DNA of 64,000 bases from an uncultured Bacteroidota bacterium (GCA_903887415.1 CAISPO010000037.1:124001-188000); one strand, 5' to 3'. Shown: positions 1 to 9,377, counted from the stretch's first letter. Numbers and translations: made by a program. The notes: generated by a model from the sequence alone, not told the origin.

Positions 1-126
1 TTCCTTTCCTCTTGGCAGTTCTTTCAGCAGGGAGTCAACAAGAAACTGGCCCTGTAACCTGGCGGCGCAGGGTAAAGTACAGAGCAAACATAATGACAAA
101 ACAAGCCACTGTAGTTTTAGTTTCAC
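1..126 (-). CDS. N-terminus of a TPR-type sensor or cyclase paralogue (cut by window edge)
   Basis: A GTG codon at 126-124 opens a frame that stays open to the left edge (42 codons). The first residues are basic (MKLK), followed by a Leu/Cys-rich hydrophobic core and then QGQFLVDSLLKELPRGKE. This matches the layout of the two other TPR sensors in the window, where a signal peptide is followed by a 'DSLLKE' or 'DSIIKA' segment and then TPRs. It starts 29 bases after the stop of the frameshifted cyclase gene on the same strand, so the two are probably tandem paralogues in one transcription unit. Whether the missing part ends in a cyclase, a histidine kinase or another output domain cannot be seen. 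The start is non-ATG and no strong ribosome site is visible. Confidence 0.6.
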   Translation of the reverse strand, partial: MKLKLQWLVLSLCLLCTLPCAARLQGQFLVDSLLKELPRGKE

Positions 127-155
127 GGGAGAATTATACTACAATTTACAACATA

Positions 156-1989
156 TTATTTTTCGGCAACAAAATACATTTGCAGTTTTCCCTTGTTTTT
201 AGCTGTTATTTCTCCCCTATAGGTACAGTTAAAACTGTCCTTTACAAGTTCATAGGTGGTCTGTGAGATATTTACCTTCCCAGCCTCGCCGTGCTCCTCC
301 ATGCGCGCAGCGGTATTCACCGTATCTCCCCAGATGTCGTAAGCAAACTTTATTAAGCCCACTATGCCCGCGACAACATTGCCACTGTGTATGCCTATAC
401 GGACTTCAAAAGTGTTTCCGCCTAATAGTTTTTTACGGTTTTTCATAAAAGCGGAGATATCAAGCGCCGCATTTATCATATTTGATGCGTGTTCTGGGTC
501 AGCTATTGGCAACCCTGACACAGCGAGATAGGCGTCACCCACGGTTTTTATTTTTTCGATGTTGTGCCTGCGGATGATCTCATCGAAGGCTACGAAACAG
601 GCGTGCAACTCGTCAACCAATTGCTGTGGGGCCATTTTTTCTCCCGCTTTGGTAAAATCAACGAAGTCGGTGAACATGACCGTTACATTGTCAAAATATT
701 TAGCGGCTGCAGCACCGGTCTCTTTCAATTCATCCGCTACTTCTTCGGGAAGAATGTTAAGCAGCAAGTCATCAGACCGTTTTTTCTCTTTAGTCAGCAG
801 TTGGTTGGTCTTTTTCTGAATATTGGAATTACGAAGCACGATGATAATGACCAGCAACAGCAATGCTATACCTGCGACCAGAAATATTTTTTCATTCTGG
901 TTCTTAGCTACTGCAAGCCTCGCCAGTTTCAGGTCCCGGTCTTTAAGCTCGAGGTCGTGCTGGTGCTCGGTTTGTTTTATCCTGAAATCATTCGTGGAGG
1001 AATACACCGAATCATTCATGGTGCTGTATTGCTTGTAGCTTATGAGCGAATTTTTATAATCTCCTGCAAGCAGATAGGCGTCTGAGAGGTATTGGCTGAA
1101 CTCAATAATATTGTCCAGTTGCTTTATTTTTCTGCTGGCTTCTATTGCGTTATTCAGATAACTTATCGCCAGTCTCAGCGTCTCTGCTTTACTGCTGCGC
1201 GATTTACTTGCTGTATCTTTTACAATTGCCAGGTAAGCCTCGCCTGTATTGCCCAAAAGCTATGGCTGTGCTGTATTTATCGCCTTGTTCTTCAAAGGCC
1301 TTTAATGCTTTTGAATCGTATTCCAGTGCTTTTTGATAGTCTTTCTTGTGCATGTAGGCATCTCCTATATTGCACATCTGGATCGCAATACCATTGCGGC
1401 TACCAATTTCCTCTGATATTTTCAGCGATCTGAGATCGTATTCGATTGCCTTGTCATAGTCTCCCTGCGAAAAATAGAAAATACCGAGGTTGGAAAGGTT
1501 GGATGAAATTCCTTCCTTATCCCCGATCTCTTCGAATATCGTCAAAGCTTTCAGGTTATATTCCTGCGCTTTCGGGTAGTTTTTTTCATATTGATATACC
1601 GTTCCGATGCTCCTGATGCAGTTGGCCATGCCCCTCTTATCACCGATCTCTTCAAATTTTTTCAATGCCTTTAGGTCATAATCAAAAGCATTGGGGTAGT
1701 CTGATTTATATTGGTAATTATTGCCTATTGCGCTGTATGCAAGTGCGATTCCTTTTCCCCATTTTGCCTGTATAGCCAGCGTCAGCGCCTGCTGCCCGTA
1801 CTTTATGCCTTCATCGGGGTTAATAAGCCGGTAACCAGACGCTATGCGTTGAAGCATTCGTACCCGCGTGGTATCAGTTCTTTCAGAAGGAATGGCTTTA
1901 ATAATGGAATCTATCTCATCCTGTCCCTGCTTTTGAGCGCAAAGACGGACAGAAATCAGCAGCAAAAGAAAACAGATCAGTCTTTTCAA
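156..1989 (-). pseudogene. TPR-class III adenylate cyclase, split by a +1 frameshift
   Basis: The first frame (1989-1204, TTG start) has a signal peptide (MKRLICFLLLLISVRLCAQ) and about five TPR-like repeats of the type 'A..Y..KAL..FEEIGDK.G'. Near 1253-1260 the TPR text breaks off and continues in the +1 frame as GNTGEAYLAIVKD, then a coiled region, one TM helix (KIFLVAGIALLLLVIIIVL) and a class III cyclase domain ending at 156. Catalytic motifs are intact: the metal aspartates in FTDFVDF and VGDAY, the base-selecting Lys in IKTVGDAYL and Asp in YDIWGDTVNTAARM, which favours ATP. The joined product would be about 610 residues. One base too many in the TTTTGGG run explains the break; a sequencing or assembly indel and a real disabling mutation cannot be told apart here. 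Confidence 0.8.
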
Positions 1990-2137
1990 ACGTATTTTTT
2001 ATAACTATGGGATAAAAGTAGCCTTTAACCCTAATTTCATGTACTTTGTAACAAAGTTAATTTTTATTTATTTATTAGAAATCGGTAAAATTATTTTTAT
2101 ATCACTACATTTATGTTGTATAACAGCTGGTTTGAAT

Positions 2138-2719
2138 ATGCAATTTAACAAGGTCAAAAAGTTCATATTGGGTAAGCTCAGAAAAGAATTACCCGGCAAC
2201 CTTACTTATCATAGTTTGGGCCACATAAAAGATGTTTATAAAGCTGCGGAAAACCTGGCAATGCTTCAAAACGTGGTTGGCGATGATCTTACATTGCTGC
2301 TGACTGCTGTTTTGTTTCACGATTCAGGTTTCCTGAAGCAACAGAAGGAGCATGAGCGTGTGGGTTGTGAAATTGCAAGGGAGTACCTGCCCGAATATGA
2401 TTATTCACCGGAACAGGTAGAAAAAATATGCGGTATGATCATGGCTACGCAGATACCGCAAACGCCCCATAACAAGCTGGAACAGATCATTTGCGATGCC
2501 GACCTTGACTATCTTGGCAGGGATGACTTCTTTACTATTGGCGATAAGCTGTATGATGAGCTGTGCATGTATGGTATCATTAATACGGAGTTGGAATGGA
2601 ACAAACTGCAGGTGCGTTTCCTTGAAAAGCACCGTTATTTTACTCCCATAGCCAAAAAACTCAGGAAAGAGAAAAAAGCGGAGAACCTTGCATTGGTAAA
2701 GTCAAAGATCAAAAAATAA
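2138..2719 (+). CDS. HD-domain phosphohydrolase
   Basis: A 193-residue protein when started at the ATG at 2138 (MQFNKVKKFILG). The open frame extends further upstream but that part is AT-rich and unlike a conserved N-terminus. HD-superfamily metal ligands are visible: H25 and H29 in TYHSLGH, the H61-D62 pair in LFHDSGF, and an aspartate in CDADLDYLG. This resembles bacterial HD proteins thought to act as metal-dependent nucleotide or phosphoester hydrolases; no partner domain indicates the substrate. It is divergent from the TPR-cyclase gene, with about 150 bases between. A link to cyclic-nucleotide metabolism is possible from position only. Confidence 0.75.
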   Translation: MQFNKVKKFILGKLRKELPGNLTYHSLGHIKDVYKAAENLAMLQNVVGDDLTLLLTAVLFHDSGFLKQQKEHERVGCEIAREYLPEYDYSPEQVEKICGMIMATQIPQTPHNKLEQIICDADLDYLGRDDFFTIGDKLYDELCMYGIINTELEWNKLQVRFLEKHRYFTPIAKKLRKEKKAENLALVKSKIKK

Positions 2720-2877
2720 AGCCCTGGCATTGTAAACTGTTTGTACCTGCTTGCCATTTGTAACGGGCTGCAGCAGGCTGATGTTGTGCTTCCATTCTAT
2801 CAGAAAATTTAATTGTGCCGGAACCCACCGGGATGTTATTATATCCTCTTCTTAACGGCAATTGTGTTGTAACCAAT

Positions 2878-2885
2878 TATCTTTG
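2878..2885 (+). promoter_or_regulatory. Bacteroidota -7 promoter element for glyA
   Basis: TATCTTTG fits the TAnnTTTG element of Bacteroidota housekeeping promoters and lies 17 bases before the glyA ATG. No good TTTG partner at the usual 19-21 base spacing is visible, so only the -7 half is supported. Confidence 0.5.
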
Positions 2886-2902
2886 CCGCAAATCCTCAAA
2901 AT

Positions 2903-4183
2903 ATGCAACGCGATACTGCCATATTCAACCTCATAAATGACGAACTGCAGCGCCAGCGCCGTGGACTGGAACTCATAGCATCTGAAAACTTTACCAGTAT
3001 GCAGGTGATCCAGGCCATGGGCAGCGTGATGACCAACAAATATGCAGAGGGCTATCCCGGAAGGCGCTACTACGGCGGTTGTGAAGTGGTTGACATCAGT
3101 GAGCAACTGGCTATAGACCGGGCGAAAGAAATGTTCGGCGCAGGGTATGCCAATGTGCAGCCCCATAGCGGCTCGCAGGCCAACGCTTCTGTGATGCTTG
3201 CTGTGCTGCAGCCGGGAGATACGATCCTGGGGCTGGACCTGAGTATGGGCGGACACCTCACGCATGGGTCACCAGTTAGCTTTTCGGGAAAGCTGTATAA
3301 AGCAGTTCACTATGGGGTAGGAAAAGAGACTGGCCTTGTGGACTACGATGATATGGAGCGCAAAGCAATTGAACACAAACCAAAGCTTATTATTTGCGGC
3401 GCTTCCGCTTACAGCAGGGATTGGGACTATGCCCAAATCCGCGTGATAGCTGACAAGGTCGGCGCACTGGTGATGGCAGATATTGCACACCCTGCAGGGC
3501 TTATCGTTAAAGGGCTGCTCAACAGCCCGTTCGCCCATTGCCATTTCGTAACTACCACCACGCATAAAACATTGCGCGGCCCGCGGGGCGGCCTTATCCT
3601 GATGAAGGATGATTTTGAAAACCCGATGGGCATAAAGGGCCCGAAGGGAGAAATACGTATGATGAGCCAGCTTATAGACCTGGCTGTATTTCCCGGTTCA
3701 CAGGGCGGCCCGCTGGAGCATGTGATCGCAGCAAAGGCTGTCGCCTTTTATGAGATACTGGACGATCATTTCCTCGAGTATGCAAAGCAGATCATTAGCA
3801 ATGCCCAGGCGATGGCTGCTGCTTTTATGGAAAAGGGATACAACATAGTATCTGGAGGCACAGATAACCACCTGATGCTGATAGACCTTCGTAACAAAAA
3901 CATCAGCGGTAAGAAAGCGGAAAACACACTGGTACATGCCGATATCACCATCAATAAAAATATGGTGCCCTTTGATGATAAATCACCTTTTGTGACCTCT
4001 GGTATCCGCGTAGGCGTGTCTGCAATGACCACACGCGGTCTTAAAGAAAGAGATATGCCGACCATAGTTGACTGGCTGGACCGTGTACTAATGGCCCCGG
4101 ACGATGAGGCACTGATAAAGACAGTGAAAGGCGAAGTGAATGAATTTATGACGGGCTTCCCGCTGTACCCGGAGCTAGGTTAG
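2903..4183 (+). CDS. glyA: Serine hydroxymethyltransferase
   Basis: A full-length 426-residue PLP enzyme that converts serine and tetrahydrofolate to glycine and 5,10-methylene-THF in the cytoplasm. The N-terminus has the family text [23 protein letters not shown] and [12 protein letters not shown]. The cofactor-binding lysine is K222 in [14 protein letters not shown], with the PLP-stacking region DIAHPAGL before it, and the C-terminal domain has the usual [14 protein letters not shown]. The ATG follows a TAnnTTTG promoter element closely. The next downstream gene is nearly 400 bases away, so it appears monocistronic. Confidence 0.97.
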   Translation: MQRDTAIFNLINDELQRQRRGLELIASENFTSMQVIQAMGSVMTNKYAEGYPGRRYYGGCEVVDISEQLAIDRAKEMFGAGYANVQPHSGSQANASVMLAVLQPGDTILGLDLSMGGHLTHGSPVSFSGKLYKAVHYGVGKETGLVDYDDMERKAIEHKPKLIICGASAYSRDWDYAQIRVIADKVGALVMADIAHPAGLIVKGLLNSPFAHCHFVTTTTHKTLRGPRGGLILMKDDFENPMGIKGPKGEIRMMSQLIDLAVFPGSQGGPLEHVIAAKAVAFYEILDDHFLEYAKQIISNAQAMAAAFMEKGYNIVSGGTDNHLMLIDLRNKNISGKKAENTLVHADITINKNMVPFDDKSPFVTSGIRVGVSAMTTRGLKERDMPTIVDWLDRVLMAPDDEALIKTVKGEVNEFMTGFPLYPELG

Positions 4184-4238
4184 AAATATTTTTTCGCAAA
4201 AACCAAACACAGACGCTCATTTTATCGTCTATATAGGT

Positions 4239-4373
4239 ATGGATACCTATCAACTAAAAGCCGGCTATCAGAAGATCAAAGCGCGGATATGCTATTACCA
4301 TAAATCATACCACAAGCTGATCTTCTCTGTAAGAATTGTATTACTGATCATACGCCTGAAATATTATTTGTGA
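4239..4373 (+). CDS. Possible 44-residue basic amphipathic small protein
   Basis: ATG at 4239 opens 44 codons to TGA. The product is rich in Lys, Arg and Tyr, and its C-terminal half (LIFSVRIVLLIIRLKYYL) could form an amphipathic or membrane-associated helix. It sits alone in the glyA-kinase gap, preceded by AGGT just before the ATG, which is a weak ribosome site. No family is recognised. It could equally be a chance frame in a regulatory region; the first partial copy of the ACGCCTG operator overlaps its 3' end. Confidence 0.25.
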   Translation: MDTYQLKAGYQKIKARICYYHKSYHKLIFSVRIVLLIIRLKYYL

Positions 4374-4377
4374 CGCC

Positions 4378-4413
4378 GCACGCCTGAAAAAAAATATACA
4401 CGCCTGCAAAAAA
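4378..4413 (+). promoter_or_regulatory. Paired direct-repeat operator (20-bp period) upstream of the kinase/LytTR operon
   Basis: CACGCCTG occurs at 4379-4386 and again at 4399-4406, exactly two helical turns apart, with an A-rich spacer. An additional half-site TACGCCTGAA lies at 4351-4360. A 33-base stretch aligns without gaps to 7510-7542, upstream of the type IX cargo gene, with only transitions between them. The two-half-site direct-repeat form resembles sites bound by LytTR-family regulators, and such a regulator is encoded immediately downstream. Binding is inferred. The rest of the 4184-4570 gap holds only the possible small ORF and the promoter below. Confidence 0.5.
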
Positions 4414-4488
4414 CATGCGGGTTGCATCTCCTTGTTAGCTATAATTGTTTCGGTTTCCATAAAGGGCCTTGATCAGCGGCCTTGGAAT

Positions 4489-4519
4489 ATTGCCGGGAAG
4501 CTCCCATTACGTATGTTTG
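4489..4519 (+). promoter_or_regulatory. Candidate promoter of the TPR-kinase/LytTR operon
   Basis: TTG at 4490-4492, a 19-base spacer, then TATGTTTG at 4512-4519 fit the Bacteroidota pattern TTTG-N19-TAnnTTTG. Transcription would start near 4526, about 45 bases before the kinase ATG and about 110 bases downstream of the paired direct repeats. Confidence 0.5.
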
Positions 4520-4570
4520 GGCTAAAGCTGTAACTTGGCTTGTTTGGAGATCGCAAAATAATAATGCGCA

Positions 4571-6748
4571 ATGAAGAATGCTATTATTCTCTTTATCTTA
4601 TGCTTACCCATATTGCTGCGCGCACAGCCAAAACAAGGCAAGGCGTGCATAGACTCATTGCTGAAAGAAGTTTCCCGGCAAAAGAATGACACGGATGAAG
4701 TGCGTGTGCTCAATGAAATTGCCCGGAACTTCAATGGGATAGACGTAAATGAAGGCATAAGGTACGCAAACCAGGCGCTATCACTATCGCAGCATATCAG
4801 CTATAAAAAAGGAATGGCCGACGCTTACGCTGACCTGGCCCGTTGCTACCGGCTTCAGGAAAATACCAGCGAGGCTTTGAAAGATTTTGGCATCGCGTTA
4901 AAATTATATGAGGAGTTGGGAAAAAAACATGGGATGGCAAATTGTTACTATGGTATTGCAACAATGCTATCAAGCCAGGGAAGAAATGAGGAAGCGATAC
5001 AAGACATCAATATTGCACTGAAACTCTTTGAGCAGGAAAACGAAAAAAACAGCATTGGCAATTGCTATGGTGTGCTCTGTGACATTTGTTTTTCTCAGGG
5101 TAAGTACAGGGAAGCGCTGGATTATGAAAACCACGCGCTGGAGCTGTATAAACAAACAGGACAGAAAAACGGCATCGCTAATTGCTATTATTATTTTGGA
5201 CAAATTAATAACCACCTGGGCAATTACCCGGAGGCCATAAAGAACGCATACACCGCCATAAAAATCTATGAACCGCTTGGCCAGAAACAAGGGGCTGCGG
5301 CTTGCTACAACATTATTGGTGAGGTTAACGAACACCTCGGTAACCATGATCAGGCGCTTTCGAGTTACGATAGCTCTGTGCGAATTATGGATGAGGCGGG
5401 TATGCAGCCTTCAAAGAATGTCCCATACCAGAATATAGGAACTGTATATTTTGATGAAGGTAACTATCCCGAAGCAATGGTGTACTACAAGAAGGCGCTT
5501 GCCATATGCCGGGATATAAATGATAAGAATTGCATGGGGAATTGCTACTACATCTTCGGTAGTATCAATGAACGTGAAAAAAATTATCCCGAGGCACTGA
5601 GTAACTACTTCCGGGCAACAGAGCTTTACGGGCAGGTGAACTGTCAAACCGAACTGGCGGGAGCTTATACTGGAATAGGTAACGTTTACTACGATCAAAA
5701 AAAATATGCTTATGCCAAAACTTTTGGTACAAAAGCGCTGGCAACAGCGTCGAAAACAGGATCGCTGGAAGCAATAAAAAATGCCGATACCCTGATGAGC
5801 AGTATATCTGCCGCAATGAGGGACTACAAAAGTGCGCTGCAATACTACCGTGCGTATGTGATCATAAAAGACAGCATGTATAATGAGGAGGCCACAAAAA
5901 AAATAGTGCGTGACCAGATGCGGTATGATTTTGAGAAAAAAGAAGCTGCTGCAAAATCGGAACAGCAAAAAAAAGATTCGGAAACAAAACTTCAGTTGCA
6001 ACGGAAAAACATGCTGATCTATGCTTCTTTGTCTGCGTTGATCGCATTGGTTGTAATTGGTGCGATGCTGATGCGCCAGAGGAAACTGAAAGCCAACCAG
6101 CAGAAAACAGAGCTGGAGCAAAAGCAACCGAGGGCGCAGATGAACCCGCACTTTATTTTTAACTGCCTCAATTCCATACAGCATTTTGTGGTGATCAACG
6201 ATGTAAAAAATGCCAACAAATATCTTACGGGCTTTGCCTCGTTGATGCGGCAAACGCTGGAAAACTCCAGGGACGGTATCATAAGCCTGCAAAAGGAATT
6301 GGCTTATCTGGATAATTACCTTACCCTTGAGCTAATGCGCTTTAAGGATAAATTCACCGTAGAGATCATTTGTGCTGATGACATAAATACGTCCGCTATA
6401 AAAATACCTTCCATGATCATACAGCCCTTTGTAGAGAACTCCATAAGGCACGGGCTCTGCTTCCTGAAAGAGAAAACCGGAAGACTGACCATAAGATTTT
6501 ATTTAAAGGGAGATATTCTTTATTGCGAAATAGATGATAACGGTATAGGCCGCGCACAATCGCAGAAGCTGAAGGAGGATACAAATGTCATTTATGAATC
6601 GCAGGGCATGGCACTTACGAAACAGCGTTTGGCGCTAGTCAGCAAAAGCAGTGGATCTGAATACACGATAACGATAATAGACAAGGTGAATAAAGAGACT
6701 GAATCTGAAGGTACGACCGTGATCATTAAATTCCCCGTTGAAATATGA
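4571..6748 (+). CDS. TPR-containing sensor histidine kinase (LytS/His_kinase type)
   Basis: 725 residues: signal peptide (MKNAIILFILCLPILLRAQ), about nine TPR units over residues 25-420, a coiled coil rich in Lys/Glu/Gln, one TM helix near residues 480-500, then a His_kinase domain. The phospho-acceptor is H527 in QMNPHFIFNCLNSIQ, and the ATPase part has the N-box QPFVENSIRHG and G-box DDNGIGRAQSQ. The TPR sensor region should be periplasmic with the kinase cytoplasmic. The stop overlaps the next ATG (ATGATAA), so kinase and LytTR regulator are translationally coupled and form a two-component pair. The stimulus is unknown. The same architecture is common and highly paralogous in Bacteroidota. 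Confidence 0.92.
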   Translation: MKNAIILFILCLPILLRAQPKQGKACIDSLLKEVSRQKNDTDEVRVLNEIARNFNGIDVNEGIRYANQALSLSQHISYKKGMADAYADLARCYRLQENTSEALKDFGIALKLYEELGKKHGMANCYYGIATMLSSQGRNEEAIQDINIALKLFEQENEKNSIGNCYGVLCDICFSQGKYREALDYENHALELYKQTGQKNGIANCYYYFGQINNHLGNYPEAIKNAYTAIKIYEPLGQKQGAAACYNIIGEVNEHLGNHDQALSSYDSSVRIMDEAGMQPSKNVPYQNIGTVYFDEGNYPEAMVYYKKALAICRDINDKNCMGNCYYIFGSINEREKNYPEALSNYFRATELYGQVNCQTELAGAYTGIGNVYYDQKKYAYAKTFGTKALATASKTGSLEAIKNADTLMSSISAAMRDYKSALQYYRAYVIIKDSMYNEEATKKIVRDQMRYDFEKKEAAAKSEQQKKDSETKLQLQRKNMLIYASLSALIALVVIGAMLMRQRKLKANQQKTELEQKQPRAQMNPHFIFNCLNSIQHFVVINDVKNANKYLTGFASLMRQTLENSRDGIISLQKELAYLDNYLTLELMRFKDKFTVEIICADDINTSAIKIPSMIIQPFVENSIRHGLCFLKEKTGRLTIRFYLKGDILYCEIDDNGIGRAQSQKLKEDTNVIYESQGMALTKQRLALVSKSSGSEYTITIIDKVNKETESEGTTVIIKFPVEI

Positions 6749-7488
6749 TAACAGCGATCATAATTGATGATGAATGGAATAATGTGACCATGCTTTCGGG
6801 CCTGCTAAAAAGCTACTGTCCCCAGGTATCGCTGCTTGGAAGCGCGGAGAGCGCAGCTGAGGGCAAAAAACTGATAGAGGCACTCAAGCCCGAATTGATA
6901 CTGCTCGATATTGAGATGCCCTATTTCAACGGCTTCGATCTGTTACGGTCCATGCCTCAACTGGAATCAGAGATTATTTTTATCACTGCCTTCGATCAGT
7001 ATGCCATCAACGCATTCAGGTATGCGGCTATAGATTACCTGCTAAAACCAGTAAATATTGAACAACTGGAACAAGCCGTCATCCGGGCTGAGCAACGGAT
7101 AAAAGAAAAAGTGTCCTCCCGGAATTACGAGCTGCTGATCAATAACCTGGATAAAAAGGAGACTGAAAAAAAATCGATCATTATTACGGAAAAAGGAGAG
7201 CAGTACTTCATACAGTTTGCCGACATAAAATACATAATTGCCGATGGCAGCTATACCTGCATCCATACAGACAGGCGAAATTTCGTCAGTACCAGGAATT
7301 TAATTGATTTTGAAGACATACTGCCGGGCAGTATTTTCTGCCGTATCCACAATGGGCATATTGTAAACAGGAAGCACATCGATAAAGTGCATAAAGGCCG
7401 CGGCGGATCTGTGATCATGAACGATGGCAGAGAGCTGGAAATCGCCGTGCGCCGAAGGGACGCTTTCCTGAAAATGATGCAGGAATAA
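6745..7488 (+). CDS. LytTR-family response regulator
   Basis: 247 residues. The receiver domain has the acidic pair D8-D9, phospho-acceptor D55 in LILLDIEMPYFNG, the switch Thr in FITAFDQYAI and the conserved Lys in YLLKPV. The LytTR DNA-binding domain runs from about residue 145 to 245 (text such as IKYIIADGSYTCIHT, STRNLIDFEDILP, FCRIHNGHIVNRKHI). It overlaps the kinase gene by four bases. Likely targets include its own operon and the downstream secreted-protein gene, since both are preceded by matching paired direct repeats; this is inferred. Confidence 0.93.
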   Translation: MITAIIIDDEWNNVTMLSGLLKSYCPQVSLLGSAESAAEGKKLIEALKPELILLDIEMPYFNGFDLLRSMPQLESEIIFITAFDQYAINAFRYAAIDYLLKPVNIEQLEQAVIRAEQRIKEKVSSRNYELLINNLDKKETEKKSIIITEKGEQYFIQFADIKYIIADGSYTCIHTDRRNFVSTRNLIDFEDILPGSIFCRIHNGHIVNRKHIDKVHKGRGGSVIMNDGRELEIAVRRRDAFLKMMQE

Positions 7489-7509
7489 GCAGTTTATCTC
7501 TTCCGGGAA

Positions 7510-7543
7510 GCACACCCAAAAAAGAATATGCACACCCACAAAA
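7510..7543 (+). promoter_or_regulatory. Paired direct-repeat operator (20-bp period) upstream of the type IX cargo gene
   Basis: CACACCCA at 7511-7518 is repeated at 7531-7538. The spacer is A-rich and the layout matches 4378-4410 base for base in 25 of 33 positions. The six half-site differences are transitions present in both half-sites (ACGCCTG twice at one locus, ACACCCA twice at the other). It begins 22 bases after the LytTR gene stop and ends about 75 bases before the cargo ATG. It is a candidate LytTR site. Confidence 0.5.
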
Positions 7544-7616
7544 TAGGGCTTCAACGGTAGGTAGAAATTGCTTTGATTTGCGATGAAAAATATTGCCAAC
7601 CAATAAATCAATTTTT

Positions 7617-9278
7617 ATGCGAAATATCATCACTGTCATCACGTTGTTTTATTTTTTATCCGGCCCAGCACATGTATTTGCTCAGGCGTGGAAATGGGCG
7701 AAAGGAAGCTCTGTTGTTGATGGCTATTGCGAATCATGGTCGGTGGCTTTGGATCCTTCAGGCAATGTATATTCTGTCGGATATACCGAATCCTTGTCTG
7801 GGGGGATACCGGGGCTGCAATCGAATTTCGGTTCGCTCGCAGTTGTTGACAGCTATAATATTAATGAGCAGGGTGTGCTCGTCAGTACCGACTCGAACGG
7901 CAATTATCGCTGGGCTATAGGCACACAGAATGGCACAGCGTCGTTGCTATATGTTGTTTGCGATCCTTATGGATACCTTTATGTAACGGGTTATGACAGT
8001 AGCGGCAGCTTTCAGCTTGGCGCGCAATCGCACAGCGCAGTAGGTCCATTTTGTGCAAAAGTAGATGGCTCGGGAAATGTGCTTTGGATCAAAGACCTTG
8101 CTCCGGGCACACAGGGCTACGGCATACTTACGGGCAGCAGCACTAATATATATGCATATGGCTCGTTTACCGGCACCGCCCTGACGATAGGCGGCACTAC
8201 TCTTACCAATAATGATGCTACAGGAGCCACCAGTGATGCATTTTATGCAAAGTATGATTCCTCCGGCAACCCAATATGGGCGAAGAGCTTTGGTGGCAAT
8301 CTGACGGACGAGATCTATGTGGCTACATTGACAAAAGACAGTGAGCTTTACATGGCCGGTCCGTATTATTCTCCTGCCATGTCTGTAGGCAGCACAACAC
8401 TTACCTCGGGCGCAGGCGGTGATCTGTATGTGGCTAAATTTGACCCATCCGGCAACCCCGTATGGGCAAAAATGATCTATGCCAATGATACTTTTGACGG
8501 TTTTAACGGGATAACTGTGGATCCCGATTACAATTTATACCTCACAGGTATCTACTGGCACCACTTTACGATTGGCACCTATACTTTGCCGGTGCCGGCC
8601 TATGCGAACATGTTTTTGGCAAAATATGATTCCTCCGGCAATGTAAAATGGGCGCAGGCACAAACACACATAAGCGATTGTTTCGGGGTTGCGGCCGATC
8701 CGTGTGGCAATCTTTGGGTATGCGGCAGCGGCCAGACACTGTCCAATCCGCCAACCGTATCAGATACGTTGTACCTCGCAGAGTATGATACGTCTGGGAT
8801 TTTGGAAAACATAATTACCGTAAACTCAGGAGGAGATGATAATAGTGGCATTATTGTTGACAATAGAGGCAACTTCTACGTAGGCGGAGACTATCTTTCT
8901 TACCTGCCATTGGTGGTGGGCGGCGATACGCTTACTTTTTCAGATACTACTGAAGAAGCAATGTTTATATTGAAATATAATTACGAACCAGGAGGTGTGT
9001 GCCTTCATGATACCATGTCCAATCCGCTGACGACACAGGAAGACAATCTGTCGCCAGTATCAGGGGTATCGCTTTATCCGAATCCCGCTCACAATGAGCT
9101 CACGGTATCAGCATCATACGATATAAACAAAGTGGCTATAACTGACCTGATGGGGAGAACAATGTTTACACATGAATATTACACCCGGCTAGTGCAGATA
9201 GACCTGTCATATTTAGCTCCCGGGGTTTATTTCATAAAGGTAAATGGCAATGAAACCTTCAAATTCTTAAAGGAGTAA
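7617..9278 (+). CDS. Secreted beta-propeller-like protein with type A type IX sorting domain
   Basis: 553 residues from the ATG at 7617, which places a clean signal peptide (MRNIITVITLFYFLSGPAHVFAQ) at the N-terminus; the TTG at 7593 only adds eight polar residues. The body repeats the motif 'YDSSGNPIWAKSFGG' or 'FDPSGNPVWAKM' with Gly/Asp-rich strands, as in SBBP or beta-propeller surface proteins. The C-terminal 75 residues (VSLYPNPAHNELTV ... DLMGRTMF ... PGVYFIKV ... KFLKE) are a type A sorting domain for export by the type IX system and attachment or release at the cell surface. The gene directly follows the kinase/LytTR operon and has a matching operator, so it is a likely target. Ligand or activity unknown. 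Confidence 0.85.
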   Translation: MRNIITVITLFYFLSGPAHVFAQAWKWAKGSSVVDGYCESWSVALDPSGNVYSVGYTESLSGGIPGLQSNFGSLAVVDSYNINEQGVLVSTDSNGNYRWAIGTQNGTASLLYVVCDPYGYLYVTGYDSSGSFQLGAQSHSAVGPFCAKVDGSGNVLWIKDLAPGTQGYGILTGSSTNIYAYGSFTGTALTIGGTTLTNNDATGATSDAFYAKYDSSGNPIWAKSFGGNLTDEIYVATLTKDSELYMAGPYYSPAMSVGSTTLTSGAGGDLYVAKFDPSGNPVWAKMIYANDTFDGFNGITVDPDYNLYLTGIYWHHFTIGTYTLPVPAYANMFLAKYDSSGNVKWAQAQTHISDCFGVAADPCGNLWVCGSGQTLSNPPTVSDTLYLAEYDTSGILENIITVNSGGDDNSGIIVDNRGNFYVGGDYLSYLPLVVGGDTLTFSDTTEEAMFILKYNYEPGGVCLHDTMSNPLTTQEDNLSPVSGVSLYPNPAHNELTVSASYDINKVAITDLMGRTMFTHEYYTRLVQIDLSYLAPGVYFIKVNGNETFKFLKE

Positions 9279-9377
9279 ATGGTTCATAGCCCTATCATTT
9301 TTTTTAACTCAAAAGTGGCGCATGTTATCAGGCCGTATCCGGAGGTGCAAATGATCTTTTCACACTAATTTTTTGCG

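Noticed and set aside
12-266. 84-codon open frame on the plus strand at the left edge
   Set aside because: It overlaps the end of the cyclase gene and the start of the minus-strand TPR-sensor frame, both better supported.
2039-2137. N-terminal extension of the HD-domain protein
   Set aside because: AT-rich promoter-like DNA encoding a hydrophobic stretch not expected in this soluble family.
5411-6292. 293-codon open frame on the minus strand
   Set aside because: It is antisense to the TPR-kinase gene, which has clear family motifs; the product is Cys/Phe/His-rich with no recognisable domain.
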